This document shows positions 6,459-14,576 of a DNA stretch of 18,406 nt, piece by piece; the stretch's first letter is position 1, and each line of letters begins with the position of its first letter. Under the pieces are notes generated by a model, which was given only the letters and a program-made list of their open reading frames with translations, ran no database searches and was not told the DNA's origin. The DNA lies in assembly GCA_031256815.1 (NCBI GenBank), contig JAIRPU010000031.1, positions 1 through 18,406 of the forward strand, read 5' to 3'. Both the position numbers and the translations under genes were made by a program. This DNA comes from Spirochaetaceae bacterium. GTDB lineage: Bacteria; Spirochaetota; Spirochaetia; Treponematales; Breznakiellaceae.

Positions 6459-8501
6459 TTAATACTTGCCGCTGACAGAAAATGAAAATGAACGTCCGCT
6501 TTGCGGAAGATAGGCGCTGTCCAGGCAGTAGTATACATCAAAAATATTTTCGATATACGCTGCAAAAGACCAGTTTTTATTAATCTGTAAGTTTAATTTT
6601 AACGAAACCAGCGTCCAGCGGTCGATGATTTCGCCGGCTCCAAGCCGCGTCCAGCGGCTGTAACGGGGGCCTTCGTATTCAAACGCCGGAGTAATGGCGA
6701 GTGTCTGCAATGGAAGCGGCGAAAAACCGGCAAACGGAGTAAGTGTTAAATAAACACTGGCCTGAGTTCGCGGAAAGTTATTTTCAATTTGATAGCCGGA
6801 AGCGGCTTTAATTAAATTATAACGGTTTACAGAAACCATCCCGCCCAATTCAACATATTTGCCTGCGTTTATTGTAATACCTGTTTCAAAACCATAATAC
6901 GCCGTTTTGTCGATATTAACGCGCATCAATGTACTGCCGCCGGTTGGAGTGTCTACCGTCGCGGCGCTTATCATGTCGTAAAGGTCGGCGTAATAAACCG
7001 CCGCGTCTATGCTTATAACCGGCGCAAAAATCGATTCTGTTTCCGGCGCTATTATGCCGCGGTAACCTGCTTCATAATGATAAACCGCCTCGTTTTTTAA
7101 ATTTGGATTTGGAACCGAATCATCCCATATATCTTCAAAAAGATTTTCATAACGCTGATACATGGACGGTATATGATTTTTTTTTGACCATGTAACTCTT
7201 AGCGTATGTTTAGGCGTAATGTCAAAAAATGCGCCTGCCTGCAAAGAAAACATATAACGTAATTTTGTCTGGTCTTTTTCCTGTGTGGAAACAAACTTAA
7301 CCGGCTGTAATGCGTCAAACCCCGCTCCGGCGCGCAGCGAAAGCGGATAGCGCGCCCAAAAGAAAAAAGGTTTTAATTCATATTCCGCGCCAAGCGAAAA
7401 AGTGTTTTCTTCAACATTAAGATTTTTTATACTGTCGTTAAGCCGTGTGTGCGATTCATGTTTAAAATTGAACGCCGCTTTAAGCTCATTCTTCTGATTA
7501 AATATAAATCCGCCTTCAAGACGAAAGCCAAAAATATAATCATCATTGGTTATTGAACGAAAATATATGCCGTCCTGCGTCTGCTCTGTATCGAATTTAT
7601 CAAAATAAAAAAACGCCTTGCCGTAATATTCATAAGTTTTTAACATTCCAAAATAATCCGCGTCTATTTTTATTGTATGCCGCTGATACAGCGGCCAGGC
7701 AAAGATAACAATATTTGTCTTGTTTACTTCGGGAGGCGATTTGCCTTTATCCGCGCCGGAAAAAATATATTCAAAATTGAGAGAAAATCCGGCATTGGGC
7801 GTCCAGCCGGCAAGCATGGTAAGTTTTATATCATCGCTTTCGGAGTAGAGCCGCCTGCCTTTTTTTTGCGGATTATCCGGAATTGGAGTAAAACTTGCGG
7901 AAAGCGTTGTGTGGTCGACTGCGCGGAACTGCGCGAAAAATTTTGTATAAAACAATTCCTGTTTGGTTCCCAGGGCAAACATTGTATAAATGCCTGAATA
8001 GCTGAACAGGCTGTCAAAATCCGCGCTTGTTTTTAGCTGCAGTTCAAAAGGCGCTTTTGGTTTTGCGGTCCGCAAAAAAAGCGCGCCGCCCATTGTATTG
8101 CTGCCTGCAAGCATGGAACTAAAACCCTTTTGCACCTCCGCGCTTTCAAGGTCGCCCGTCAAAAAACGCGCAAAATCAATATTACCGCGATATGGATTTT
8201 CCAGCGGAATGTCATCAACATAAACGGGAAAACGGGAAGAATCAAAACCGCGCACCCGGAACCCGCTTTCGTCTTCTTCGCTGCCGCCGCCGGAACGAAT
8301 TACGCCGGGAACATTGCGAAGCGCCTCCCATAAATCTGTTGAGTTTTCGCGTTCCATATCATCTTGTGTTACCTTATTAACGTTTTCTTTTTCGGCGCTT
8401 ACCTTTGCGGAAGGCAGCACTACTTCAGGCGTTTCTGATTCCTGTGAAAAAAGCGCCGGCAGGCATACAAAAGCCGCGAATAAAAAAAATATACGCCGCA
8501 T
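6459..8501 (-). CDS. TonB-dependent outer-membrane receptor (second of tandem pair)
   Basis: Outer-membrane transporter using TonB/ExbBD energy to import a scarce ligand, which cannot be named from sequence. The 680-aa precursor has a signal peptide (1 to about 19, ending ALFS) and a possible TonB-box region near EVVLPSAKVSA. The plug domain includes DLWEALRNVPGVI, FRVRGFDSSRFPVYVDDIPL and the plug end GGALFLRT. A long C-terminal part of alternating aromatic/polar strands follows (for example YHYEAGYRG, YYGFETGI) and ends RSFSFSVSGKY, a barrel-closing strand. It is a clear paralogue of the gene upstream, sharing VTQD[DE]MER, DLWEALR, PYRG, ARFL and KKNHIP blocks while the barrel strands differ. 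Its ATG directly follows the TAG of that gene (0 bp), so translation is probably coupled. Confidence 0.9.
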   Translation of the reverse strand: MRRIFFLFAAFVCLPALFSQESETPEVVLPSAKVSAEKENVNKVTQDDMERENSTDLWEALRNVPGVIRSGGGSEEDESGFRVRGFDSSRFPVYVDDIPLENPYRGNIDFARFLTGDLESAEVQKGFSSMLAGSNTMGGALFLRTAKPKAPFELQLKTSADFDSLFSYSGIYTMFALGTKQELFYTKFFAQFRAVDHTTLSASFTPIPDNPQKKGRRLYSESDDIKLTMLAGWTPNAGFSLNFEYIFSGADKGKSPPEVNKTNIVIFAWPLYQRHTIKIDADYFGMLKTYEYYGKAFFYFDKFDTEQTQDGIYFRSITNDDYIFGFRLEGGFIFNQKNELKAAFNFKHESHTRLNDSIKNLNVEENTFSLGAEYELKPFFFWARYPLSLRAGAGFDALQPVKFVSTQEKDQTKLRYMFSLQAGAFFDITPKHTLRVTWSKKNHIPSMYQRYENLFEDIWDDSVPNPNLKNEAVYHYEAGYRGIIAPETESIFAPVISIDAAVYYADLYDMISAATVDTPTGGSTLMRVNIDKTAYYGFETGITINAGKYVELGGMVSVNRYNLIKAASGYQIENNFPRTQASVYLTLTPFAGFSPLPLQTLAITPAFEYEGPRYSRWTRLGAGEIIDRWTLVSLKLNLQINKNWSFAAYIENIFDVYYCLDSAYLPQSGRSFSFSVSGKY

Positions 8502-10658
8502 CTATAGCTTCCAGGCAAAATCAAAACTAAAGCTCCTGCCCCCCATTGGCAGAGCGTTATTCTGCAGGTAATACAGTTCATCAAACAAATTGCGCGCCAT
8601 AAATGAAAAAGAACAGCTTTCGTTTAACCTGTAATTTAATTTGAGGGAAACAAGCGTAAATGCGTTTAGCACATTTGCGGCATTTACGTTTATCATCCGC
8701 TGTGAACCGTAGCGCGCGCCTTCGTATTCAACCTGTGGCATAATTGAAAAGCCGGTCAGTTTTTTATACGGAACATGAGCGAAGGGGGTAAGCACCGCAT
8801 AAAAGTTACAGCTAAACTGAGGATAATTTCCAATGGCGTTATGGCCTTCTATGCTGTATTTAATTGCATAACGCGCGATTGTAAATGCAGCGCCCGCATA
8901 TAAAAAATCGTTTGCAAAAAATTTAATGCCCGCTTCAAAACCGTAATAAACAGAGCTATCAGCGTTAATGCGGTGTATCGCGCCGCCAATCATTTCTTCG
9001 GCAAGCATATTATAAATATAATTGCAGTAAACAGACGCGCCGCAGTTTAAAAACGGCCTTCCATTTAAAACAAAAGTTCCCTGATACCCAAGTTCGTTGT
9101 TCAGCGCCTCTTCCGGCTTTAGGCCGGGATTTGGAATAACCGTCCCTGACCCCTGGATAACTGTTTCGGAATAGCGCATTCGCATTGTTGGAATATGATT
9201 TTTTTTTGCCGTTGTTATGCGCAGGGTATGATTTGGAGTAATATCGAAAAAAAACGCCCCCTGCGCCTGCCATAAAAACGCCGCATCGCTTTGGGTTAAT
9301 TCATTTATGCTGTATAGAAAAAGCGGAGTAAAACAGGAAATGCCAAGAGAGGCGCGGAGCGTAAGCGCGTTAAAAGGTTTATATTCATATTCAGAGCCAA
9401 GCGAAAAAGTAATTTCTGAAATCTCTTTTGTACGCGTTCCGTCTTTATTATCTTTGTGGCCATCCTGTTTAACATTAAACGCGGCGGAAAGTATGTTTTT
9501 TTCGTTAAATGTGTAACGTTCTTCAAGCCGGAGGCCCGCTGAATAATCATCGTATCTTGATGGATTTTCGTAGTTTTCAATTTCAACATTATGAATGCTT
9601 GAGGCAACAGCGAGAGTGTTATCGAATTTATCGAGATAGAAAAGCGCTTTTGCAAATAACGAAGCGCCTTCATAAATTGCATTAAGAGAAAAAGTCTGTT
9701 TTTGCCAGAGCGTCCATACGTTAAATGTTGTTTGCGCGCCCTGCGTTTCTTCTGGAGATACGCCCTTGTCTGAATCTATTAAAACATAAGAGGCGTTTAA
9801 CGAAACATCGGCGCGGGGCGTCCATCCGGCCAGAATTGTAAGTTTTAAATCGCGGCTGTCCGAAAAAACACGATCTCCTTTTTGCTGAATGTTAAGCGGG
9901 TCGGGGGTATATTTTTGGGGAAGCCTGTAGTGGTCGCGGTCGCGGAGCTGAAAAACGGTTTTAGCGTAAAAATGCTCTTGCCTGGTTCCGATACCTGTAG
10001 CGTTAAAAAAACTTGCGTATTTAAATATGCCGTCAAATTCGGCGCTTGTTTTATAGAACGCCTCGAATGGCGCGCGCGGCATGGCGCTTCGCATTATGAG
10101 CGCGCCTCCCAGCATACTGTCTCCCAGCAGCAGCGAAGAATACCCTTTTTGGATTTCAATGTCTTCAAGGTCGGCGCTTAAAAAACGCGCATCGTCCGCC
10201 TCGCCGCGGTATGGGGCGGTAAGCGGAATACCGTCGATGAAGGCGGGCATCATACGTTCATCCATGCCGCGTACCGTTACATTGGATTCGTTACGCATTC
10301 CGCCGCCGCCTGCTTGTATAACGCCCGGAAGGCGGCGTAAGGCCTCCCAAAGGTCTTGCGCGCCTGAACGCTCCATTTCGTCCTGCGTAACATATTCAGA
10401 GCTATCTTTTTTTACGGTAATTTCCGCCTGCGGCAGGCGAATGGCGTCCTCTCCGCCGCCGTCCTGCGCGCCGGCTTTTGCATTTGGCGGCGGACTTGCG
10501 CCGTTGTCCTGTGCGCCGGCTTTTGGCTTCGTCGGATTTGCGGCATCGGCTTCAGCGCCGTCATTTTGCGCGGAAAGGGGCAAATACAAAAGCAAAAAGA
10601 AAAACCAGAAGAAAAACCGGCAGATTATATGCCGCTTTATGCTCTGCCCGGGCTTCAT
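8502..10658 (-). CDS. TonB-dependent outer-membrane receptor (first of tandem pair)
   Basis: Outer-membrane TonB-dependent transporter of 718 aa, ligand unknown. A Phe-rich signal peptide ends near LPLSAQ (about residue 30). It is followed by an Ala/Pro/Gly-rich linker with two copies of a KAGAQD motif, which is absent from the paralogue downstream. A TonB-box-like ITVKK then precedes the plug: VTQDEMER, DLWEALRRLPGVIQAGGG, VTVRGMDERMMPAFIDGIPL, GGALIMRS. The barrel ends RSFSFDFAWKL. The ATG overlaps the TGA of the upstream 5'-nucleotidase-like gene as ATGA, and no strong Shine-Dalgarno sequence is visible, so it may depend on re-initiation. If translation stops at the premature TAA upstream, that coupling would be weakened. 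Confidence 0.9.
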   Translation of the reverse strand: MKPGQSIKRHIICRFFFWFFFLLLYLPLSAQNDGAEADAANPTKPKAGAQDNGASPPPNAKAGAQDGGGEDAIRLPQAEITVKKDSSEYVTQDEMERSGAQDLWEALRRLPGVIQAGGGGMRNESNVTVRGMDERMMPAFIDGIPLTAPYRGEADDARFLSADLEDIEIQKGYSSLLLGDSMLGGALIMRSAMPRAPFEAFYKTSAEFDGIFKYASFFNATGIGTRQEHFYAKTVFQLRDRDHYRLPQKYTPDPLNIQQKGDRVFSDSRDLKLTILAGWTPRADVSLNASYVLIDSDKGVSPEETQGAQTTFNVWTLWQKQTFSLNAIYEGASLFAKALFYLDKFDNTLAVASSIHNVEIENYENPSRYDDYSAGLRLEERYTFNEKNILSAAFNVKQDGHKDNKDGTRTKEISEITFSLGSEYEYKPFNALTLRASLGISCFTPLFLYSINELTQSDAAFLWQAQGAFFFDITPNHTLRITTAKKNHIPTMRMRYSETVIQGSGTVIPNPGLKPEEALNNELGYQGTFVLNGRPFLNCGASVYCNYIYNMLAEEMIGGAIHRINADSSVYYGFEAGIKFFANDFLYAGAAFTIARYAIKYSIEGHNAIGNYPQFSCNFYAVLTPFAHVPYKKLTGFSIMPQVEYEGARYGSQRMINVNAANVLNAFTLVSLKLNYRLNESCSFSFMARNLFDELYYLQNNALPMGGRSFSFDFAWKL
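10461..10525. repeat. Two-copy 45-bp-spaced repeat encoding KAGAQD linker
   Basis: A 20-bp unit at 10461-10480 recurs at 10506-10525 with one mismatch, 45 bp (15 codons) apart. It encodes KAGAQDNGA / KAGAQDGGG in the periplasmic linker of the first TonB receptor. The in-frame spacing means copy-number change would lengthen or shorten the linker without a frameshift. Confidence 0.8.
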
Positions 10659-11359
10659 CGGTTTTCTTTTTCTATAACGATTCTGCCGTCAATTTGAGGA
10701 ATATATGGTGCAGTGCGCGAATCAACATATTGCGAAACGGCAACCGGCACGATTGTTTCCAGTTTGCAGGCGCTGTCCATATTTTGATTCAGAATAGTCC
10801 AAAAACGGTCTACAAGACTGTTTTCTTTGCCCCAAATTAATACATCGCCTGTAACGATTCGATAGACAGCCGCATCATCAACCTCCTGGCCTTCGATTTT
10901 TAGCCCGCGAACCTGCCCCATGCCGTTTGTCCAGTTTATTGTAAACTCTACTTAACGCGAAACCTGCGCCCAGGCATTATCGCCAATCCTTATTGCGGCA
11001 AGCTCTTCAAAAAATCTTTTTACCTCGCTGCCAGGAATGTCAATGTAAGAAAGCACATCGGCTTTAAGAACGCCAAGCGGCATATCAGGTGAAATATGCG
11101 CTTTTGGCAGGCCGGCTTCAAAAATACCGCCATTAATAACGCCAAACGCGGCAGCTTTGTTGTCCGGCGGTAAATTATTGTTAAAATACCAGACCATGCC
11201 ATCGCAAACCATATCGCCTAACGCGGTTTCGCGCTTGCGCGAATCGAAGCGGTCGGTTCCAAAGTTTGGGTCAATCGGCGCGGGCGGCGGCAAATCATCG
11301 CAGGCGCTTAAAAAAACAAGGCAGAGCGCCGCAAATTTAAGGCGTTGCATAGTGAACAT
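10655..11359 (-). pseudogene. 5'-nucleotidase C-terminal-domain-like lipoprotein, interrupted by in-frame TAA
   Basis: Two open segments (11359-10952 and 10951-10655) lie in the same frame and are split only by TAA at 10954-10952. Read through, they give 234 residues. These start with a lipoprotein signal peptide (VFLSAC, Cys20) and continue with a fold resembling the 5'-nucleotidase C-terminal domain: ETALGDMVCDGM, GVINGGIFEAGLPKAHI, then AQVSR, stop, VEFTI and VRGLKIEGQEVDDAAVYRIVTGD. The family's N-terminal metallophosphatase domain is missing. The usual NGGxIR arginine and GGDGY motif are also not preserved (INGGIFEA; GDVLIWGKE), so a binding rather than catalytic role is plausible. The start overlaps the preceding gene by 23 bp (a second ATG at 11350 is possible). 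The end overlaps the TonB-receptor ATG by 4 bp. It may be a recent nonsense mutation, a sequencing error, or two coupled pieces. Confidence 0.75.
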
Positions 11360-13928
11360 CGCTTATGCACCTGAATCCGTCAATATCACGGCTTGAATTA
11401 AAACTGCGCGGTTTGTCGGATATATCAAAACGGTTTCGCGTAGCGTCCCGGTTCCATGCGGCGCCGCCGTGGGTAATTTGGCTTGTATCCCACGAATCGG
11501 GGGATATTGTTTTTTCGGCCAAATTTCCCGCCATATCGTAAAGCCCCGCGCCATTTGGCAGGAACAGGCCAACCCGCGTTTCGCAGTTATAGGCATCGTA
11601 AAGACGAATCGGGTCTACCCACATATAGGGCGCGGTTTCGTGAACATAAGCGCCTTCTCCCCTGCCGCCGTCTGACGGATTGACGCCGGAATAGCGCCAG
11701 TTCCACTGTGGCGAGGCCGCGCCGCTGCGCGCCGCATAAGCCCAAAGCGCCCGCGTTGGTACGCGATAGCCATTGGCGTCTTCTTTAACTTTAAAACTGT
11801 TAATATTGGGCGGTCTTGTACGCAATACCGCGCTAAATTCAGAATCCGTGTAGTATACGGGTGTTTTGCCTTCTTTTTCGCTTCGCGCGTTACACCACAA
11901 AATACATTCCGCAAGACTAATGTTATACATAGCAAAATACTCCTTGCCCGCTGCAGGGGCGTTTTGACTGTTTCCAGGCCAGGTGCTGTACTTCCAGCTT
12001 CCGCCGCCGTATTTGTTGTCGCCGCGCGCTTCGCTAACCGACCAGTTATAAACATCCCACCAGAGCGCTTCGGTAACTTCATATTTGCCTATTTTAAAAT
12101 CCGGAATTGTAACCGGAAGAGGGTTTTGCCATACATTGCCGCGATAGCTCGTATCATGGCCGTAAAATGGCCCGGGTTCGCGCGAAAAATCATCTGGGTT
12201 GCTTATGTCGTTTCCGCCGCCAAACTCCCATACCGGCGTTTGAGTTATCGTACTGCCTGAGATATTCACCATTGACGAGACTTCGTTAAGGCTGAGCGCA
12301 GTGTTTCCAATCGATATAAACGATGAAATTTCCGGCAGCACGCGCACAGGCACGCCGCATTTAACGGCGGAAGCCGGAATCAGAATTTTTAAATAAAGAT
12401 AATTATCGTAACTTGTTACTACAGGCGCGGCGGCTGGAACGCCGCTTATTTCAAGTCCAATCGTTGTAAATTGGACGTTTTGTGCAATAGTTTTAATTTT
12501 TTGAGTGAGGCCGGAGGGTAAATTTGTAATCCATGTAACGGTTTGATTTACCGCGACATTGCCGTTAAGCGTATCTTCGCGCAGCTCTATCGAAATTGTA
12601 ACAGGTACAATGGCGCTTCCACGGGTGCCTATAATCCTTCCTACACCGATTGGGGCGTCTGTATAACGCGGCAGTATGGCGTTTGCGTCAACAATATACC
12701 AGCGCGCGTTTTCGTTTACAAGAACATCTGTTTCCATGCCGCTTGCCAGAGCAGAGGCGGGAATGGTTATAGAAAGCGGTTCTTTGTTTGCGTTGATTGT
12801 CGAAAAATAAGGCGGTTCATCGGCAGGCCTTTTTTGCGAAGCTGGAACCGGCGTTCCGCTTACTGTAAGCGTTACGCTTGCCGCCCCCTCGCCAACATTG
12901 TTTTTTATTACGGCGTTCAAACCGGAGGGCATTCTTTTAATCCACGATACCGCCATTCCCGCCTGCAATGCGTGGAAACTGTCGTTATGCAGTGTAATAG
13001 TAACATCACGGGCGGGAAGCGCTTCGTTACGGCTCCAGTTGAATTTATTAACGCTGTTTGAAGAGGGAAGGGGAGTTTCGCCGTTTCCCGTATTAAGCTG
13101 GAATTTCCATGCGCCGTTTACATAAACATCGGCAACCGAAGCGTAACGCGCGCCTGCTTCAAAAATAGCAAAACGCGCTTTGTTGTTTTGATAGACTGAA
13201 ATATCTGCGCCTCTGGAAAGCGCCGCAGCCGGTACGACAATGCTTAACGGATAATCCGCGCTGATTTGAGGAGTGCCGCTTACAGTAACAAGCGCTTTGT
13301 TTGCGCCGGCAGAAACGCTGCTTGAGGCCCTGGCCTGCAAACCCGCAGGAAGATTCGTAAACCATGCGCTTAAATCCGAGTTTTGGGCTATTGCCGTAAA
13401 GGTATCGGCAAAGAGCTGGACGCTGACTTCGCGCGCCGTTATTGCGCTTCCCCGCCTTCCTTCTATCGTAACTTCGCGGACTGTAGCGTCCGCATTGATA
13501 ATTTCTATGCGGGCATTTCTGTTTTCGCTTACAGGAAGCGCCTTATATTGAGTTAGAATCCCCTCTGGAATGGTGAGCGCAAGCGTTTCGCTTTTTGCTT
13601 CAAGGGGCGTTCCCCTTACAACAATGGTTACCCTTCTGGAACGTGTTGTTACCAGTTCTTTTGAGTATGCAATAAGCCCGTATGGCAGGTTTGTTATCCA
13701 GTTTGAAAGGTCTGCGTCCACGGCTATAGGCATAAGAAACTCCTGGCCGGAAATTGAAATTACCAGCTCGGCATCGTCTATAATCGAGCCTGCAACGCCA
13801 AAAACAGTTACATTTGCCAATAGCGCCTGCGCCGGAGCCGCGCCTTGCGGGTCGTCTGCCGGCTGTTCGCAGGCGATAAAACCTGCGGCGCAAAGAGTAA
13901 AAAGCAAAAAATGTTTTGGCAGCTTCAT
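11337..13928 (-). CDS. Large repeat-containing lipoprotein with C-terminal non-catalytic FGE-sulfatase (SUMF1-like) domain
   Basis: 863-aa surface or periplasmic lipoprotein, lipobox GFIAC with Cys20. About four tandem repeats of roughly 110-140 residues span 38-540. Each carries a W[IF]TNLP[AS]GL-type motif (77-82, 189-194, 329-334 as WIKRMP, 466-471), a V[TE][IV].[VI]SG[TV]P strand (for example 214-220, 354-360) and an IPA.AL segment, suggesting beta-sandwich modules. The C-terminus (about 600-863) is an FGE/SUMF1 fold: FKIGKYEVTEALWWDVYNW, YRVPTRALWAYAARSG, GLYDMAGNLAE, HGGAAWNRD, DGFRC. The paired catalytic cysteines of true formylglycine-generating enzymes, expected just after the HGGxxW block, are absent (AAWNRDATRNRF), so it is probably a binding domain. 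The start is 19 bp after the preceding stop, with a weak AGAAG site. Confidence 0.85.
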   Translation of the reverse strand: MKLPKHFLLFTLCAAGFIACEQPADDPQGAAPAQALLANVTVFGVAGSIIDDAELVISISGQEFLMPIAVDADLSNWITNLPYGLIAYSKELVTTRSRRVTIVVRGTPLEAKSETLALTIPEGILTQYKALPVSENRNARIEIINADATVREVTIEGRRGSAITAREVSVQLFADTFTAIAQNSDLSAWFTNLPAGLQARASSSVSAGANKALVTVSGTPQISADYPLSIVVPAAALSRGADISVYQNNKARFAIFEAGARYASVADVYVNGAWKFQLNTGNGETPLPSSNSVNKFNWSRNEALPARDVTITLHNDSFHALQAGMAVSWIKRMPSGLNAVIKNNVGEGAASVTLTVSGTPVPASQKRPADEPPYFSTINANKEPLSITIPASALASGMETDVLVNENARWYIVDANAILPRYTDAPIGVGRIIGTRGSAIVPVTISIELREDTLNGNVAVNQTVTWITNLPSGLTQKIKTIAQNVQFTTIGLEISGVPAAAPVVTSYDNYLYLKILIPASAVKCGVPVRVLPEISSFISIGNTALSLNEVSSMVNISGSTITQTPVWEFGGGNDISNPDDFSREPGPFYGHDTSYRGNVWQNPLPVTIPDFKIGKYEVTEALWWDVYNWSVSEARGDNKYGGGSWKYSTWPGNSQNAPAAGKEYFAMYNISLAECILWCNARSEKEGKTPVYYTDSEFSAVLRTRPPNINSFKVKEDANGYRVPTRALWAYAARSGAASPQWNWRYSGVNPSDGGRGEGAYVHETAPYMWVDPIRLYDAYNCETRVGLFLPNGAGLYDMAGNLAEKTISPDSWDTSQITHGGAAWNRDATRNRFDISDKPRSFNSSRDIDGFRCISDVHYATP

Positions 13929-13933
13929 AACAA

Positions 13934-13953
13934 ACTTCTATTCACTTCTATTC
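13934..13953. repeat. 10-bp perfect tandem duplication at a gene junction
   Basis: ACTTCTATTC occurs twice in tandem on the + strand, covering the stop codon of the LRR lipoprotein and the Shine-Dalgarno-like region of the next gene. Gain or loss of a unit would alter the spacing between the two genes. Confidence 0.8.
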
Positions 13954-14568
13954 AGATGAAATATTTATGCTAAAACCGCGCGCTTCAAACTGCGATTTTA
14001 GGGAGCTGTAATTAGCCTGCGCTCCTGAGGGAACAAACCAATTCATTGTTTTATTTGAACTACGTTCAAATGCCGTATCAGAAATATTCGGCGCGGCGCT
14101 TCCTGAAAAGCTTATGGCTGCAAGATTGTCGCATTGGTAAAAAGCGTAATTGCCTATGCGGTGCATGTCGGCAGGCAGGATTATCCGGCGTATCGCCGGA
14201 GAGCGCCCGTTCGGTTTGCGCCAGTTATATGATGTAATTCCGCCTGCGGTGTCTTCGATGTTCTCGCCTGTAACGTAGGAAAAATCCAGCGCTATAGTCA
14301 AATTTGAGTTTGCAAGAGGTTCTATCGCTTTGTATAACTTTCCCAATGAGTCGGCATTTGGATAAACCTCTCTTGCGCCGCTTTTAAAACTCTCCCATGA
14401 ACCTTTTAGTTTAACAGGTTCTTCAAGGTTGAATTCGTTTATGCGCTGGCCAAATTCAGCGATGTTCACCCTGTCGTCCGCCGGCTTAAACGGCGGGTTG
14501 GGGTCCGGCGGTGAATCATCGCAGTTGAACAGCAAAAAAATCAGCGCAAAAACAGGTTTATGCTTCAT
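13948..14568 (-). CDS. BspA-type leucine-rich-repeat lipoprotein
   Basis: 206-aa lipoprotein: MKHKPVFALIFLLFNC, Cys16 as lipidation site. The middle is without clear homology to me. The C-terminal third holds one treponemal BspA-like LRR unit (RRIILPADMHRIGNYAFYQC then DNLAAISFSG) and the typical terminal segment FVPSGAQANYSSL. BspA-like LRR proteins of oral and gut spirochaetes and Bacteroidota bind host or partner surfaces; that role here is inference. The ATG at 14568 is chosen because GAGGAAA lies 6 nt upstream and the signal peptide begins there; the frame stays open for 15 more codons upstream without support. It starts 8 bp after the stop of the beta-helix lipoprotein gene and ends 19 bp before the next start, so it is inside the same operon. 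Confidence 0.85.
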   Translation of the reverse strand: MKHKPVFALIFLLFNCDDSPPDPNPPFKPADDRVNIAEFGQRINEFNLEEPVKLKGSWESFKSGAREVYPNADSLGKLYKAIEPLANSNLTIALDFSYVTGENIEDTAGGITSYNWRKPNGRSPAIRRIILPADMHRIGNYAFYQCDNLAAISFSGSAAPNISDTAFERSSNKTMNWFVPSGAQANYSSLKSQFEARGFSINISSE

Positions 14569-14576
14569 TTTTTTCC

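Noticed and set aside
7175..7185. Run of nine T (A9 on the coding strand) in the second TonB receptor, with an equal run near 9199 in the first, as phase-variation tracts
   Set aside because: Both runs encode the conserved Lys-Lys-Asn of KKNHIP in paralogues, both frames are intact, and the length is explained by AAA codons.
10952..10954. TAA in the 5'-nucleotidase-like gene as programmed recoding
   Set aside because: UAA does not specify selenocysteine or pyrrolysine, and no stimulatory structure is evident; mutation or sequencing error is simpler.
11337..11700. The FGE/C-type-lectin-like C-terminus as a diversity-generating-retroelement variable region
   Set aside because: Spirochaete DGR targets can have this fold, but I see no reverse transcriptase, Avd gene or adenine-rich template repeat in the window, and no near-copy of the 3' end nearby.
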